DNA from: Flavobacterium agri
GTDB lineage: Bacteria; Bacteroidota; Bacteroidia; Flavobacteriales; Flavobacteriaceae
NCBI RefSeq assembly: GCF_013401995.1
Contig: NZ_JACBJI010000004.1
Span: 186,001 to 250,000 of the forward strand
Direction of reading: 5' to 3'
Length of the DNA: 64,000 bases
Below the pieces are notes generated by a model. It did no database searches. It was not told where the DNA came from and saw only the letters and a program-made list of their open reading frames with translations. Made by a program: the position numbers and the translations under genes. This document shows, piece by piece, positions 46,002 through 53,418 of this stretch (positions are counted from its first letter, which is position 1; every line of letters starts with the position of its first letter).

Positions 46002-46038
46002 AAAAAAAAGAAGGCCCTTCAATGTATGAAAGGCCTTC
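46002..46038 (-). terminator. intrinsic terminator / candidate attenuator 1
   Basis: GAAGGCCCTTCA (46010-46021) pairs with TGAAAGGCCTTC (46027-46038): a 12-pair stem, five-base loop, and eight U directly after it on the minus strand. Its one plus-strand mismatch (C-A) is a G-U pair in minus-strand RNA, which shows the direction of the transcript. Confidence 0.88.
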
Positions 46039-46042
46039 CAGG

Positions 46043-46057
46043 TAAGTGCCGAAGCAC
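46043..46057 (-). other. C(UUCG)G tetraloop hairpin between peptide 1 and terminator 1
   Basis: Minus-strand RNA reads GUGC-UUCG-GCAC, a four-pair stem closed by an exceptionally stable C(UUCG)G tetraloop. It lies three bases after the stop of peptide 1 and five bases before the terminator stem. It could be a pause site or a spacer between ribosome and terminator. Confidence 0.5.
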
Positions 46058-46059
46058 GA

Positions 46060-46149
46060 TTATCGATTTGCCGATCCATACGAACGAATGATTTTGCAAC
46101 ACTTGTCGCTACAGCAAACGCAATTCGTATGAAAGGATTTTTTGTTCAT
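46060..46149 (-). CDS. 29-residue Cys-rich peptide 1 (candidate leader peptide)
   Basis: ATG at 46149 to TAA at 46060. The peptide begins MNKKSFHTN and has the cluster CVCCSDKCC at residues 10-18, five cysteines, then KIIRSYGSANR. A promoter-like TAAATTTA lies eight bases before the ATG, so the mRNA leader would be only a few bases long. The first terminator begins 22 bases after the stop. Along with peptide 2 it suggests a cysteine-responsive leader or a small metal-binding peptide. It is not similar to peptide 2 outside the Cys clusters. Confidence 0.55.
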   Translation of the reverse strand: MNKKSFHTNCVCCSDKCCKIIRSYGSANR

Positions 46150-46157
46150 GTGAAGCG

Positions 46158-46165
46158 TAAATTTA
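46158..46165 (-). promoter_or_regulatory. -7 promoter element upstream of Cys-rich peptide 1
   Basis: The minus strand reads TAAATTTA (TAnnTTTG with the last base changed). TTTTG lies 22 bases upstream of it on the same strand. Transcription would start about four bases ahead of the peptide 1 ATG. Confidence 0.4.
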
Positions 46166-46226
46166 CGAAGTTTTTAAAAGCGCGGTCCAAAATTAACACC
46201 GACTTTATCGAGCGATTTCGTAAGTG

Positions 46227-46586
46227 CTATTTTTCTTCGGTCTTGATCTTTTCTGCCGTTTTGTCGATGGCCTTGGCTGTGGCTTTTGCTCCTTTTTTGA
46301 CGCCTGTCTTGGTCGCATCGTAACCTTTTTCTACGCCTTTGGCGGTAGCGTTTGCGCCTTTCTTGACTCCTTTTTTAGTGGCATCGTAACCTTTTTTGAC
46401 ACCTTTCTTTGTGGCTTCCGCACCTTTTTTGATGCCTTTTTCGGTAGCGTTGGCCGCTTTCTTGATGCCGCTTTCGGTTTTTTGGGCGGTTTGGTTCACA
46501 TCTTCTTTGGCTTTTTCGGTCTTGGTTTCCTGTGCGGAAAGGCTGAAGGCGAACATCAGCGCGATTCCCATTATCAACTGTTTCAT
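46227..46586 (-). CDS. exported 11-residue-repeat (LEA-like) protein
   Basis: Protein of 119 residues with signal peptide MKQLIMGIALMFAFSLSAQ. From about residue 37 it consists of seven consecutive 11-residue units, for example KGIKKGAEATK, KGVKKGYDATK, KGVKKGANATA and KGVEKGYDATK. The 11-residue period, with Lys/Glu/Ala/Gly and no Cys or Trp, is like LEA proteins and other amphipathic 11-mer helices that coat membranes or protect from drying. Periplasmic. Its stop precedes the Cys-rich peptide promoter. Confidence 0.75.
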   Translation of the reverse strand: MKQLIMGIALMFAFSLSAQETKTEKAKEDVNQTAQKTESGIKKAANATEKGIKKGAEATKKGVKKGYDATKKGVKKGANATAKGVEKGYDATKTGVKKGAKATAKAIDKTAEKIKTEEK

Positions 46587-46682
46587 ATCGTGTCGTTTTT
46601 AAATGATAGACTTGCTTAAAGTTACCCAAAACCGTTGGCGCGCCCATGCATTTTATTTTATCTTTAAGGAAAATCCCCAATC

Positions 46683-47480
46683 ATGAAGAAGTTGCTGTTC
46701 CTGCTTTTCGCGTTTTCGGCCGTCGCCCAACAGCCTGCATTCAAAGTGCTTGCTTTTTATACGGGCAAAAACGATCTGGCGCACGTGAGTTTTGTAGACG
46801 AGGCCAACAAATGGTTTCCGCAGATTGCGAAAGCGAACAATTTCTCGTACGAGGCCACATCCGATTGGAGCAAACTCAACGCCGAAAACCTCAAAAACTA
46901 CAAAGTCGTATTGTTCCTCGATACGCGTCCCGAATTGCCCGAACAGCGTTTGGCTTTCGAGAATTACATGAAATCGGGAGGCGCGTTTTTGGGTTTCCAT
47001 TTTTCGGCGTTTGCGTTGGATGGCTCAACCTATCCGAACGACTGGCTTTGGTACAACAACGAATTTTTGGGCTGCGGACAATACGCGAGCAATACCTGGC
47101 GTCCGACCTCGGCGGTTTTGAAAGTCGAAAAACCATTTCATCCGGCGGTCAAAAACGTGCCGTCCGTATTCCATTCCCAACCCAATGAATGGTATAGGTG
47201 GGAAAAAGATCTGCGATTGAATCCGGATATAGAAATACTGCTTTCGATCGATCCTAAAAGTTTTCCGCTCGGAACAGGACCGAAAGCGCATGAAATCTGG
47301 CACGAAGGTTATTATCCTGTGTTTTGGGCGAATAAAAAATACAAAATGGCCTACTGCAACATGGGCCACAACGACATGGATTACGAAGGCGGTACCAACG
47401 CAACGCTTTCCAAAACATTCGGCAACGTGAACCAAAATGCGTTGATCGTAAATACGTTGCTGTGGCTCGGTTCTAAATAG
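46683..47480 (+). CDS. secreted ThuA-domain protein
   Basis: Exported protein of 265 residues with signal peptide MKKLLFLLFAFSAVAQ. The ThuA (trehalose utilisation) domain, a class I glutamine-amidotransferase-like fold, fills the rest: VLAFYTGKNDLAHVSFVDEA, VVLFLDTRPELPEQRLAFENY, GGAFLGFHFSAFA and YPVFWANKKYKMAYCNMGHN. Its role is likely in carbohydrate metabolism, but the reaction is not established. It is divergent from the 11-mer repeat gene. Confidence 0.9.
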   Translation: MKKLLFLLFAFSAVAQQPAFKVLAFYTGKNDLAHVSFVDEANKWFPQIAKANNFSYEATSDWSKLNAENLKNYKVVLFLDTRPELPEQRLAFENYMKSGGAFLGFHFSAFALDGSTYPNDWLWYNNEFLGCGQYASNTWRPTSAVLKVEKPFHPAVKNVPSVFHSQPNEWYRWEKDLRLNPDIEILLSIDPKSFPLGTGPKAHEIWHEGYYPVFWANKKYKMAYCNMGHNDMDYEGGTNATLSKTFGNVNQNALIVNTLLWLGSK

Positions 47481-47548
47481 TTGCATTTCGATTTCTCATT
47501 GATATCGTCCGTTTGCTCAATTGTTGTGGCGAAATTCCTTCATCTGTT

Positions 47549-47556
47549 TAAATTTG
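47549..47556 (+). promoter_or_regulatory. -7 promoter element for the second SBBP gene
   Basis: TAAATTTG matches TAnnTTTG exactly. The ATG at 47575 follows after 18 bases, which rules out the longer in-frame start at 47521. Confidence 0.6.
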
Positions 47557-47574
47557 AGGAAAACCACCACAACG

Positions 47575-49290
47575 ATGAGAAAAACTTTACTCTTATTTTC
47601 CCTTATAGGCGCTTTTTCCACTTCGGCTCAAGAAGATCCCATTTTTCATTGGTCGAAATCGGCCGGGAATATCGGTTTTGATATCGGTTATGGGATGAAT
47701 TCCGATAGTCAGGGCAACGTGTACACGGTAGGCGTATTCAACGGTACGGTCGATTTCAATCCGGGCGCTGGCACATCGAACATGACGGCACAAGGCGCTG
47801 CAGCCGATGCGTTCGTGCAAAAACTCGACAGCCAGGGCAATTTCGTATGGGCCAAGCGAATCGGGGGAAGCTCAGGCAATCACATTTCCCACATAGGATT
47901 CGCACAAAACGGCGACCTTATTCTTGGCGGCAGCTTCAATGAAACGGTAGATTTCGATCCGAATGCGGGTACTACCAATCTTACGGCCGTGCCCCAACCC
48001 AACCCAATTTATTCTTCAACCGATGTGTCTATCGTGCGGCTCACGGCCGAAGGCAATCTGGTTTGGGCCAAAAAAATAGGAGGTCCGGGTTACGAAGAGA
48101 TATTGAGTATGGAAGTAGATGCTCAAGGCAATGTTTTTGTGGCCGGCTTTTTTGAGCTGAGTTGCGATTTCGATCCCGGCGTTGGGAATTATTCACTGAC
48201 AGCGACCGGTTCGCGCGATGGTTTTATCTTGAAGCTCGATCCCGATGGGAATTTCGTATGGGCAAAACGTATCGGTGGTGCGAGCGAAAGCAGAATCAAT
48301 AAGATTGTTTTGGATGCTCAAGGTAATATTTATGCGACCGGAAATTACTTTCAGGCGATAGATGTCGATCCGAATGCCGGCCAAGTCATGTTGCAACCCT
48401 CACCACCCGACAATTTCAACCAATACAGCCAGGACGCTTTCGTGTTCAAATGGAATGCGGCCGGAGAATACCAATGGGCCAACAGAATGGCCGGCAGCAT
48501 GAGCGAAAGTAGTTACGGCTTGGCCGTAGGCAATGATGTCGTTTATGTTTCGGGTTGGTTCTACGGCAGTGTCGATATGGATCCGGGAGCTGGCGAAGCG
48601 ATTCTTTCCACATCAAACGGAGGTTCGATTTTTGTTTGTAAATATGATACGTCGGGAACGTTCCAATGGGCGAAACAAACAGGAGCGGCGCTTCAGCCAG
48701 AGGTAAGGAAAATCCAATTGATGGAAGACGGAGACCTCGCGATGTACGGAACTTTCAAAGGCAGTTTTCCTTTTGCGCCCGGCATGACCATGGAAGCTCA
48801 AGGTGAAAATGACTTATTCGTGGCGCGTTTTGACGCAGACGGCAATCCCGAATGGGCGAATGCGTTTGGCGGTACGGGAGACGAATATCCGGGTGATATC
48901 AATATCGCGTCGAATGGCGTATGGCTGATAACAGGCGCATTTGCAACGACATCCGATTTGAATCCGTTTTATCCGATAAACACTGCGACATCGGTAGGAA
49001 GTCAAGATATTTTCACGGTGCGGCTTGCACCCGAAGCATTGAAGACTCAAGATTTTCAAATTGACGGCGCGTGGTCTGTATATCCGAATCCGTCAAACGG
49101 ACAGGTGTCGTTGCATTTCGACGAGGCATTGTTCGGTGCGAAAGTCGACATCCATACGATTTTGGGACAGAAAGTTTCGGAATACGAAATCGGCCAAACC
49201 GAAACCAACTTGCAGTTGCGTCCCGGAAATTATATAGTGAAGACGCAACTCGGAAATTCGTCTAGCATCAAAAAGTTAATAGTGTTTTAG
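47575..49290 (+). CDS. T9SS-exported SBBP-repeat protein
   Basis: Secreted protein of 571 residues with signal peptide MRKTLLLFSLIGAFSTSAQ. Repeats of about 60 residues each carry VQKLDSQGNFVWAKRIGG-type strands, calcium-like D-(F/V/M)-(D/N)-P-(G/N)-A-G loops (DFNPGAGTSN, DFDPNAGTTN, DVDPNAGQVM, DMDPGAGEAI) and DAQGNV(F/Y)(V/A)(A/T)G strands. This fits an SBBP beta-propeller. A type A sorting domain closes it (WSVYPNPSNGQVSLHF ... GNYIVKTQLGNS). It is probably surface-displayed, and a two-way terminator follows. Confidence 0.9.
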   Translation: MRKTLLLFSLIGAFSTSAQEDPIFHWSKSAGNIGFDIGYGMNSDSQGNVYTVGVFNGTVDFNPGAGTSNMTAQGAAADAFVQKLDSQGNFVWAKRIGGSSGNHISHIGFAQNGDLILGGSFNETVDFDPNAGTTNLTAVPQPNPIYSSTDVSIVRLTAEGNLVWAKKIGGPGYEEILSMEVDAQGNVFVAGFFELSCDFDPGVGNYSLTATGSRDGFILKLDPDGNFVWAKRIGGASESRINKIVLDAQGNIYATGNYFQAIDVDPNAGQVMLQPSPPDNFNQYSQDAFVFKWNAAGEYQWANRMAGSMSESSYGLAVGNDVVYVSGWFYGSVDMDPGAGEAILSTSNGGSIFVCKYDTSGTFQWAKQTGAALQPEVRKIQLMEDGDLAMYGTFKGSFPFAPGMTMEAQGENDLFVARFDADGNPEWANAFGGTGDEYPGDINIASNGVWLITGAFATTSDLNPFYPINTATSVGSQDIFTVRLAPEALKTQDFQIDGAWSVYPNPSNGQVSLHFDEALFGAKVDIHTILGQKVSEYEIGQTETNLQLRPGNYIVKTQLGNSSSIKKLIVF

Positions 49291-49339
49291 GGACATATTT
49301 AAACCTGTTGTCCGGTTCGATACCGCTTTCCGGACAAAA

Positions 49340-49371
49340 AAAGACCGCTTTGTGTAGGGCAAGCGGTCTTT
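49340..49371. terminator. bidirectional intrinsic terminator
   Basis: AAAGACCGCTT (49340-49350) and AAGCGGTCTTT (49361-49371) form a perfect 11-pair stem with a 10-base loop. U-rich sequence occurs on both sides, between convergent genes. Confidence 0.9.
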
Positions 49372-49386
49372 GTCTTTTATACGATT

Positions 49387-49869
49387 TTATTCTGTGTCGT
49401 CGGGGGTTTGTATGTCGCGGATGCACAAGTATTTCCCGTTGCGCTTCTCGAAAACCGAAAAATAATTGCCCGCTCCGTAATTGACGCCTTTCGGGTCCGA
49501 AATCTTGTAATGCCCGATTTCGATCACTTGGCTGCCATCACCCGACGGGAAAACTTCCATGACCGTATACTTGATCCCGGCGCGTTTCGGGAAACCTTTG
49601 GCGAGTTCCTGCATGCTTTCGCGGATTTCATCCTTTCCGTGCAACGGTTTGGAATTGCTGTCGTAACTCACGGCGTCGTCGGCGTAGTACGTCATGATCG
49701 AATCGACGTTCTTCGAATTCACGTTTTTGGCGTATCGGTCTTCTATCGACTGGATTTCCATTTTGACCGCGCTGATCTGTTCCGCGGTAAGCGACGTGCG
49801 TTCTACGGGTTTCTCGCAATTCGAAAAAATAAATATAGGGGCGATAAGGAGTAAAGCTCTCGACTTCAT
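49387..49869 (-). CDS. NTF2-like (DUF4440-type) lipoprotein A
   Basis: Putative lipoprotein of 160 residues. The signal peptide MKSRALLLIAPIFIFSNCEK has a lipobox-like Cys. The domain includes IQSIEDRYAKNVNSKNVDSI, MTYYADDAVSYDSNSKPLHG and YFSVFEKRNGKYLCIRDIQT. It is clearly a sister of the next gene, sharing the blocks YYAEDAVSY-, GKxxIR-, EIGxYxI- and GNYFS(V/L)FEKR. ATG at 49869 is chosen because longer frames spoil the lipoprotein signal. Confidence 0.8.
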   Translation of the reverse strand: MKSRALLLIAPIFIFSNCEKPVERTSLTAEQISAVKMEIQSIEDRYAKNVNSKNVDSIMTYYADDAVSYDSNSKPLHGKDEIRESMQELAKGFPKRAGIKYTVMEVFPSGDGSQVIEIGHYKISDPKGVNYGAGNYFSVFEKRNGKYLCIRDIQTPDDTE

Positions 49870-49953
49870 TTCGTTTCGTTTCCGCGAATTTACTCCAACA
49901 AAAAAGCGCCTGAAATCCAAGCGCCTGCGAGTTTGTAACAATTATATTAACAG

Positions 49954-50451
49954 TTACGGTTTTTTGGTGGTTTTTGGCGTGTCGGGCGTCTGCATGTCGC
50001 GGATGCACAAGTATTTTCCGCCTCGTTTTTCGAAAAGCGAGAAATAATTGCCGCTTCCGAAGGCGATTCCCGCATCGTCCTTGATTTCATATCGACCTAT
50101 TTCGACCACCTGGAACTTGTCGCCCGAGGGCAGAACTTCCTGCACGGTGAAGTAAATTTTTGCCGTTTTGGGGAATTCGCTCGATAATTTCCTGATGTCC
50201 GACCGTATGGCGTTTTTGCCTTTGAGCGGCGGCCCGTCCGAATTGTAGCTCACGGCATCCTCGGCGTAATAGTTCATGATCGCCGATGTATTGTTGTCGT
50301 TGACGGCTATGGCGTAAGCGTTTTCGAGTTTTTGTATCTCATCGCGGATCTCGTCGGTTTCGGCAGACGAAATTTCGGAACGCTCAGAAGGCGACGTGCA
50401 CGATGCGAGCAAAGCGATCGAGGCGAAAAGTAAAATGAAGTTGATTTTCAT
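49954..50451 (-). CDS. NTF2-like (DUF4440-type) lipoprotein B
   Basis: Sister of lipoprotein A, 165 residues. The signal peptide MKINFILLFASIALLASCTS ends in a good lipobox (LLASC). The conserved blocks are IMNYYAEDAVSYNSDGPPLKG, EIGRYEIKDDAG and YFSLFEKRGGKYLCIRDMQT. The tandem arrangement with 84 bases between the two indicates duplication in place. It probably binds a small ligand in the periplasm; the ligand is unknown. Confidence 0.82.
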   Translation of the reverse strand: MKINFILLFASIALLASCTSPSERSEISSAETDEIRDEIQKLENAYAIAVNDNNTSAIMNYYAEDAVSYNSDGPPLKGKNAIRSDIRKLSSEFPKTAKIYFTVQEVLPSGDKFQVVEIGRYEIKDDAGIAFGSGNYFSLFEKRGGKYLCIRDMQTPDTPKTTKKP

Positions 50452-50635
50452 GGCACAATGATTTCGGATTGTGTTAAAATTAGTTCGACCCAAGCCGTTT
50501 CGTCTTATACCATTTTCGTCCGATTTTGTAAAGTATGTGCCTAATGTCTTACTTCAAAATCGGGACAATGCCTAAATTTCAACATTTCGTGTAACCTTTT
50601 TGAAAACGCTTCCTCTAAGCGATATACTCATTGAT

Positions 50636-50968
50636 ATGGAAACTTTCTGGAACAACCTGCCGTTCATCCTCATTTTTTTGCTGACCGCGATTTTGCTTGG
50701 CTTTCATCTGCGAAACGTGCATCGCGAAAAAATGGAATACCTAAAAAGAGGCGAACTTCCTTTTTTGCCAGCCGATTGGATCGAACAGATCAAATACCGC
50801 AACCTGTCGCGAGGCGTTTTGGCTTTGTCGTTGGCTTTGGGGATTTTCTCGGCCCAGGCAATGATCGGCTCGGGAGCGATGCAACCCGTGGCCGCCTACA
50901 TTTCGATGTGCCTGCTTTGGTTCGGGATCGGATCGCTCGCGTTCTATCTGTTCATCCGTAAGCGCTGA
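50636..50968 (+). CDS. small membrane protein, first gene of the ECF operon
   Basis: Membrane protein of 110 residues with three hydrophobic segments: NLPFILIFLLTAILLGFHL (about 5-23), LALSLALGIFSAQAMIG (about 62-78) and AAYISMCLLWFGIGSLAFYLF. It is DUF6249-like in layout, with an amphipathic HREKMEYLKRGE after helix one. The ATG at 50636 is preferred over an upstream TTG. Its stop lies four bases ahead of the sigma-factor GTG, so the two are in one operon. It may sense envelope state, but this is unproved. Confidence 0.65.
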   Translation: METFWNNLPFILIFLLTAILLGFHLRNVHREKMEYLKRGELPFLPADWIEQIKYRNLSRGVLALSLALGIFSAQAMIGSGAMQPVAAYISMCLLWFGIGSLAFYLFIRKR

Positions 50969-50972
50969 AGCC

Positions 50973-51488
50973 GTGGCAGACGAGTTGATAAAAAGAGCTC
51001 GAGACGGCGATTCCTCGGCTTGGAACGCACTCATCGACCATCACAAGGAACTCGCGTTCTCGATCGCTTTGCGTTATCTGAAGAACCGAGACGATGCGCT
51101 CGACGTGGTCCAGGACGCGTTCGTATTGGCGTTCCGGTATATTTCGGGTTTTCGCGATGAGGCCAAATTTTCAACATGGTTGTACAAAATCGTGTATCAC
51201 GAATGCCTTCGGATGCTCAAAAAGCGAAAGACGACGACCGAATTCGAATCTGGATGGCTCGATTCCGAATCATCGGATGAAGACGAAATCGCACAGGAAA
51301 CCGACATTTCGGCGTTGATGCAAAAACTCAACCCTAACGAATACCTGATCATCCAACTGTTTTATCTCGAGGAGAAAAGTATAAACGACATTTCCGAAAT
51401 CACCGGATTCAGCAAATCGAACATCAAAGTGATGCTGCACCGCTCGCGCGAAAAAATGCGGATTTCGGCACAAGATCCAACGTTATGA
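50973..51488 (+). CDS. ECF-type RNA polymerase sigma factor
   Basis: Sigma-70 family group 4 (ECF) factor of 171 residues with a GTG start. Region 2 (about 15-85) reads AWNALIDHHKELAFSIALRY and DALDVVQDAFVLAFRYI. Region 4 (about 115-165) reads LNPNEYLIIQLFYLEEKSIN and DISEITGFSKSNIKVMLHRS. The stop overlaps the next ATG. It is likely to direct its own operon and others, held back by an anti-sigma factor. Confidence 0.95.
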   Translation: MADELIKRARDGDSSAWNALIDHHKELAFSIALRYLKNRDDALDVVQDAFVLAFRYISGFRDEAKFSTWLYKIVYHECLRMLKKRKTTTEFESGWLDSESSDEDEIAQETDISALMQKLNPNEYLIIQLFYLEEKSINDISEITGFSKSNIKVMLHRSREKMRISAQDPTL

Positions 51489-51787
51489 AAAATCAATTGA
51501 AACAACAGCTAAAGGCGAATCTGGAAATGCCTTCACAACTTTTGAACGATGCCATCGTCGCGAAACTGAACATGAAACGCGCCACACGCAAACCGTCGAC
51601 GGGAAACTCGTGGCTTGTGGGTTGTTTTATGGTATCGGGCGTTTTGGCGATTCTGGTGCTTTCGGGCACGGTCAACATTATGGACGAACAGGTCCGACTT
51701 ACGCTATTGACGGCCGCGTTCCTTCCGTTAGGGCTTTTGTCGTGGGAATTCCTGTTGCGCAGAACTCATCCGAAAGCAAAGCCATGA
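51485..51787 (+). CDS. two-helix membrane protein, candidate anti-sigma factor
   Basis: Protein of 100 residues. A cytoplasmic N-terminus (KQQLKANLEMPSQLLNDAIV ... KRATRKP) is followed by two transmembrane helices (WLVGCFMVSGVLAILVLSG and LLTAAFLPLGLLSWEFLLRR). It is translationally coupled both to the sigma factor before and to the gene after (ATGA overlaps). Position and topology suggest an anti-sigma factor, but the usual zinc anti-sigma motif (HxxxCxxC) is absent. Confidence 0.6.
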   Translation: MKNQLKQQLKANLEMPSQLLNDAIVAKLNMKRATRKPSTGNSWLVGCFMVSGVLAILVLSGTVNIMDEQVRLTLLTAAFLPLGLLSWEFLLRRTHPKAKP

Positions 51788-53418
51788 AAAGCGTATTCGT
51801 TCTTTTTTCGGTATTGTTTTTCGGATTCGCGAATGCATCCACATTCAACAATTACAGCAAAAATGTAAACGGCATCGATTTACGCATCGACTGGCGTATC
51901 GAGCTTTTCAATTGTATCGCGATGCAGGCGGGGCATACGGGCATGTCGGCTACGAACATCGGCTATCGCCAGCAATGCATCGAATTTTTTTCGGGTCATG
52001 ACGATCTCCAGGCACCAGCAATTTTGATGGAAACCTGGCGAAAAGGCTGGACCGTGGACGATCCGATCTTTTTCCTGTTGCATCTCAACGACGATTTTTC
52101 GCTTCGGCCCGGCATCGACAAAGGCATCATTGAAAGAGCCGGCGGAATTACGCAAATCAAGAAATTGTGCGAGGCGATGAAGATTTTTGCGCAAAAGACG
52201 AATTTCCAGGAGTTCTTCAACCGCATCCAAAAACCTTTCTACGAACAGGTCATCTCACAAACGGCCTATCATTTCAGGGATTTTGACGGCATCCGGACTA
52301 TGGAAAAGTACTTCGGCACGAAATGCAGATCCTATACGCTTGTGCTCAACCTGAACGGCGGTTACGGCAATTTCGGCACAAGTCTCCAAAACCATAACGG
52401 GAACGAACTTGTGGCTGTCGTAGAAACCGGAGAAGCCGTCGGAGGAATTCCCGTTTTTACGCCCAATATCGCGACCGTCGATTTGGTCTTTCACGAGTTC
52501 AGCCACGGATTCGCCAATGCGTTCCTCGACGCCTACGCCGAAAAAGTAAAACAGACCGAGAAATTATACGAGCCGATTTCGGCATCAATGCAATCGCAAG
52601 GGTACTGGAATTGGAGCGTGACATTGAACGAACACGTGATCCGTGCGCTTGTGGTGCGTCTTGCGGCCAACCAATACGGCGAAGATTTTTCACGAATGAC
52701 GTTTTACAAAATCATGTTAGGAAGGCGTTTCATTTACGGCGATCGCTTGCTCGAAAAACTCGAATCGTACGAAAAACAGCGCGACCGTTATCGCGATTTC
52801 GCCTCGTTCGTTCCCGAATTGCTCGAATCGCTATCGCCCGTCGATTCGAATTATGTGGCCGAAAAGCAGCAAAAAACCGAGAGAATGAGAGTTCCTCAAA
52901 TCGCATCGATCCCGAAATCGAACGAATTTGCGCACGACAGCACGACGGTTTTTATCGTAAGCTCGCATGAAAACGATGTGCAAAGACAAACTGCAATGAT
53001 CGAATTCGTGAAGCGTTACCGCGATATGCATTCCGGTAAAATCCGTATCATGACCGATGAACAGGCGTTGCAATCAGATTTGACGGAGAACGATCTCGTG
53101 GTTTTTGGGACGATCGAAGGGAATACGTTCCTAAAGCGTTATATCGACAGGTTCCCCATTGTGTTGCAATCGGACAAAATCATCACGAACAAAGTCGTCC
53201 GTGGCAAGAACCTACAACTCGTCATGTCGTGGACAAGTCCGCTTAACGACAAGAAAAGCATGGTTGTTTATACAGCGCAAAACATCGAAGACGTGAACGA
53301 TTTTTATAAATCGCCCGTAAAAGACAACTATCATTTTTGGGTGGCCGAAAAACTCATTACGGTCGACAAAGGTTCGTACGGCCGTTATTTCGAGGTTTGG
53401 ATGCCCGAGATTTTCTGA
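51784..53418 (+). CDS. DUF4932-like secreted protein with HEXXH motif
   Basis: Exported protein of 544 residues with signal peptide MKSVFVLFSVLFFGFANAS. The motif FHEFSHGFAN at 236-245 (His237, Glu238, His241) is a zinc-protease-type HEXXH, in the surroundings seen in DUF4932 proteins. The last 170 residues form a separate mixed domain (TTVFIVSSHENDVQRQTAMI, NDLVVFGTIEGNTFLKRYID, LQLVMSWTSPLNDKKSMVVY). A metalloprotease role is likely, but no third ligand is identified. It is the last gene of the sigma-factor operon. Confidence 0.8.
   Translation: MKSVFVLFSVLFFGFANASTFNNYSKNVNGIDLRIDWRIELFNCIAMQAGHTGMSATNIGYRQQCIEFFSGHDDLQAPAILMETWRKGWTVDDPIFFLLHLNDDFSLRPGIDKGIIERAGGITQIKKLCEAMKIFAQKTNFQEFFNRIQKPFYEQVISQTAYHFRDFDGIRTMEKYFGTKCRSYTLVLNLNGGYGNFGTSLQNHNGNELVAVVETGEAVGGIPVFTPNIATVDLVFHEFSHGFANAFLDAYAEKVKQTEKLYEPISASMQSQGYWNWSVTLNEHVIRALVVRLAANQYGEDFSRMTFYKIMLGRRFIYGDRLLEKLESYEKQRDRYRDFASFVPELLESLSPVDSNYVAEKQQKTERMRVPQIASIPKSNEFAHDSTTVFIVSSHENDVQRQTAMIEFVKRYRDMHSGKIRIMTDEQALQSDLTENDLVVFGTIEGNTFLKRYIDRFPIVLQSDKIITNKVVRGKNLQLVMSWTSPLNDKKSMVVYTAQNIEDVNDFYKSPVKDNYHFWVAEKLITVDKGSYGRYFEVWMPEIF

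Larger units (their letters stand above)
45841..46226. other. 386-base intergenic region, only gap above 300 bases
   Basis: This gap holds, in minus-strand order, a promoter-like box, Cys-rich peptide 1, a UUCG hairpin, terminator 1, Cys-rich peptide 2 and terminator 2 leading to the hydroxylase gene. No other coding signal is seen. All other gaps are below 250 bases. Confidence 0.8.

Noticed and set aside
46227..46586. Repeat-rich DNA as a possible satellite
   Set aside because: It is explained by seven in-frame 11-codon units in a protein with a clean signal peptide.
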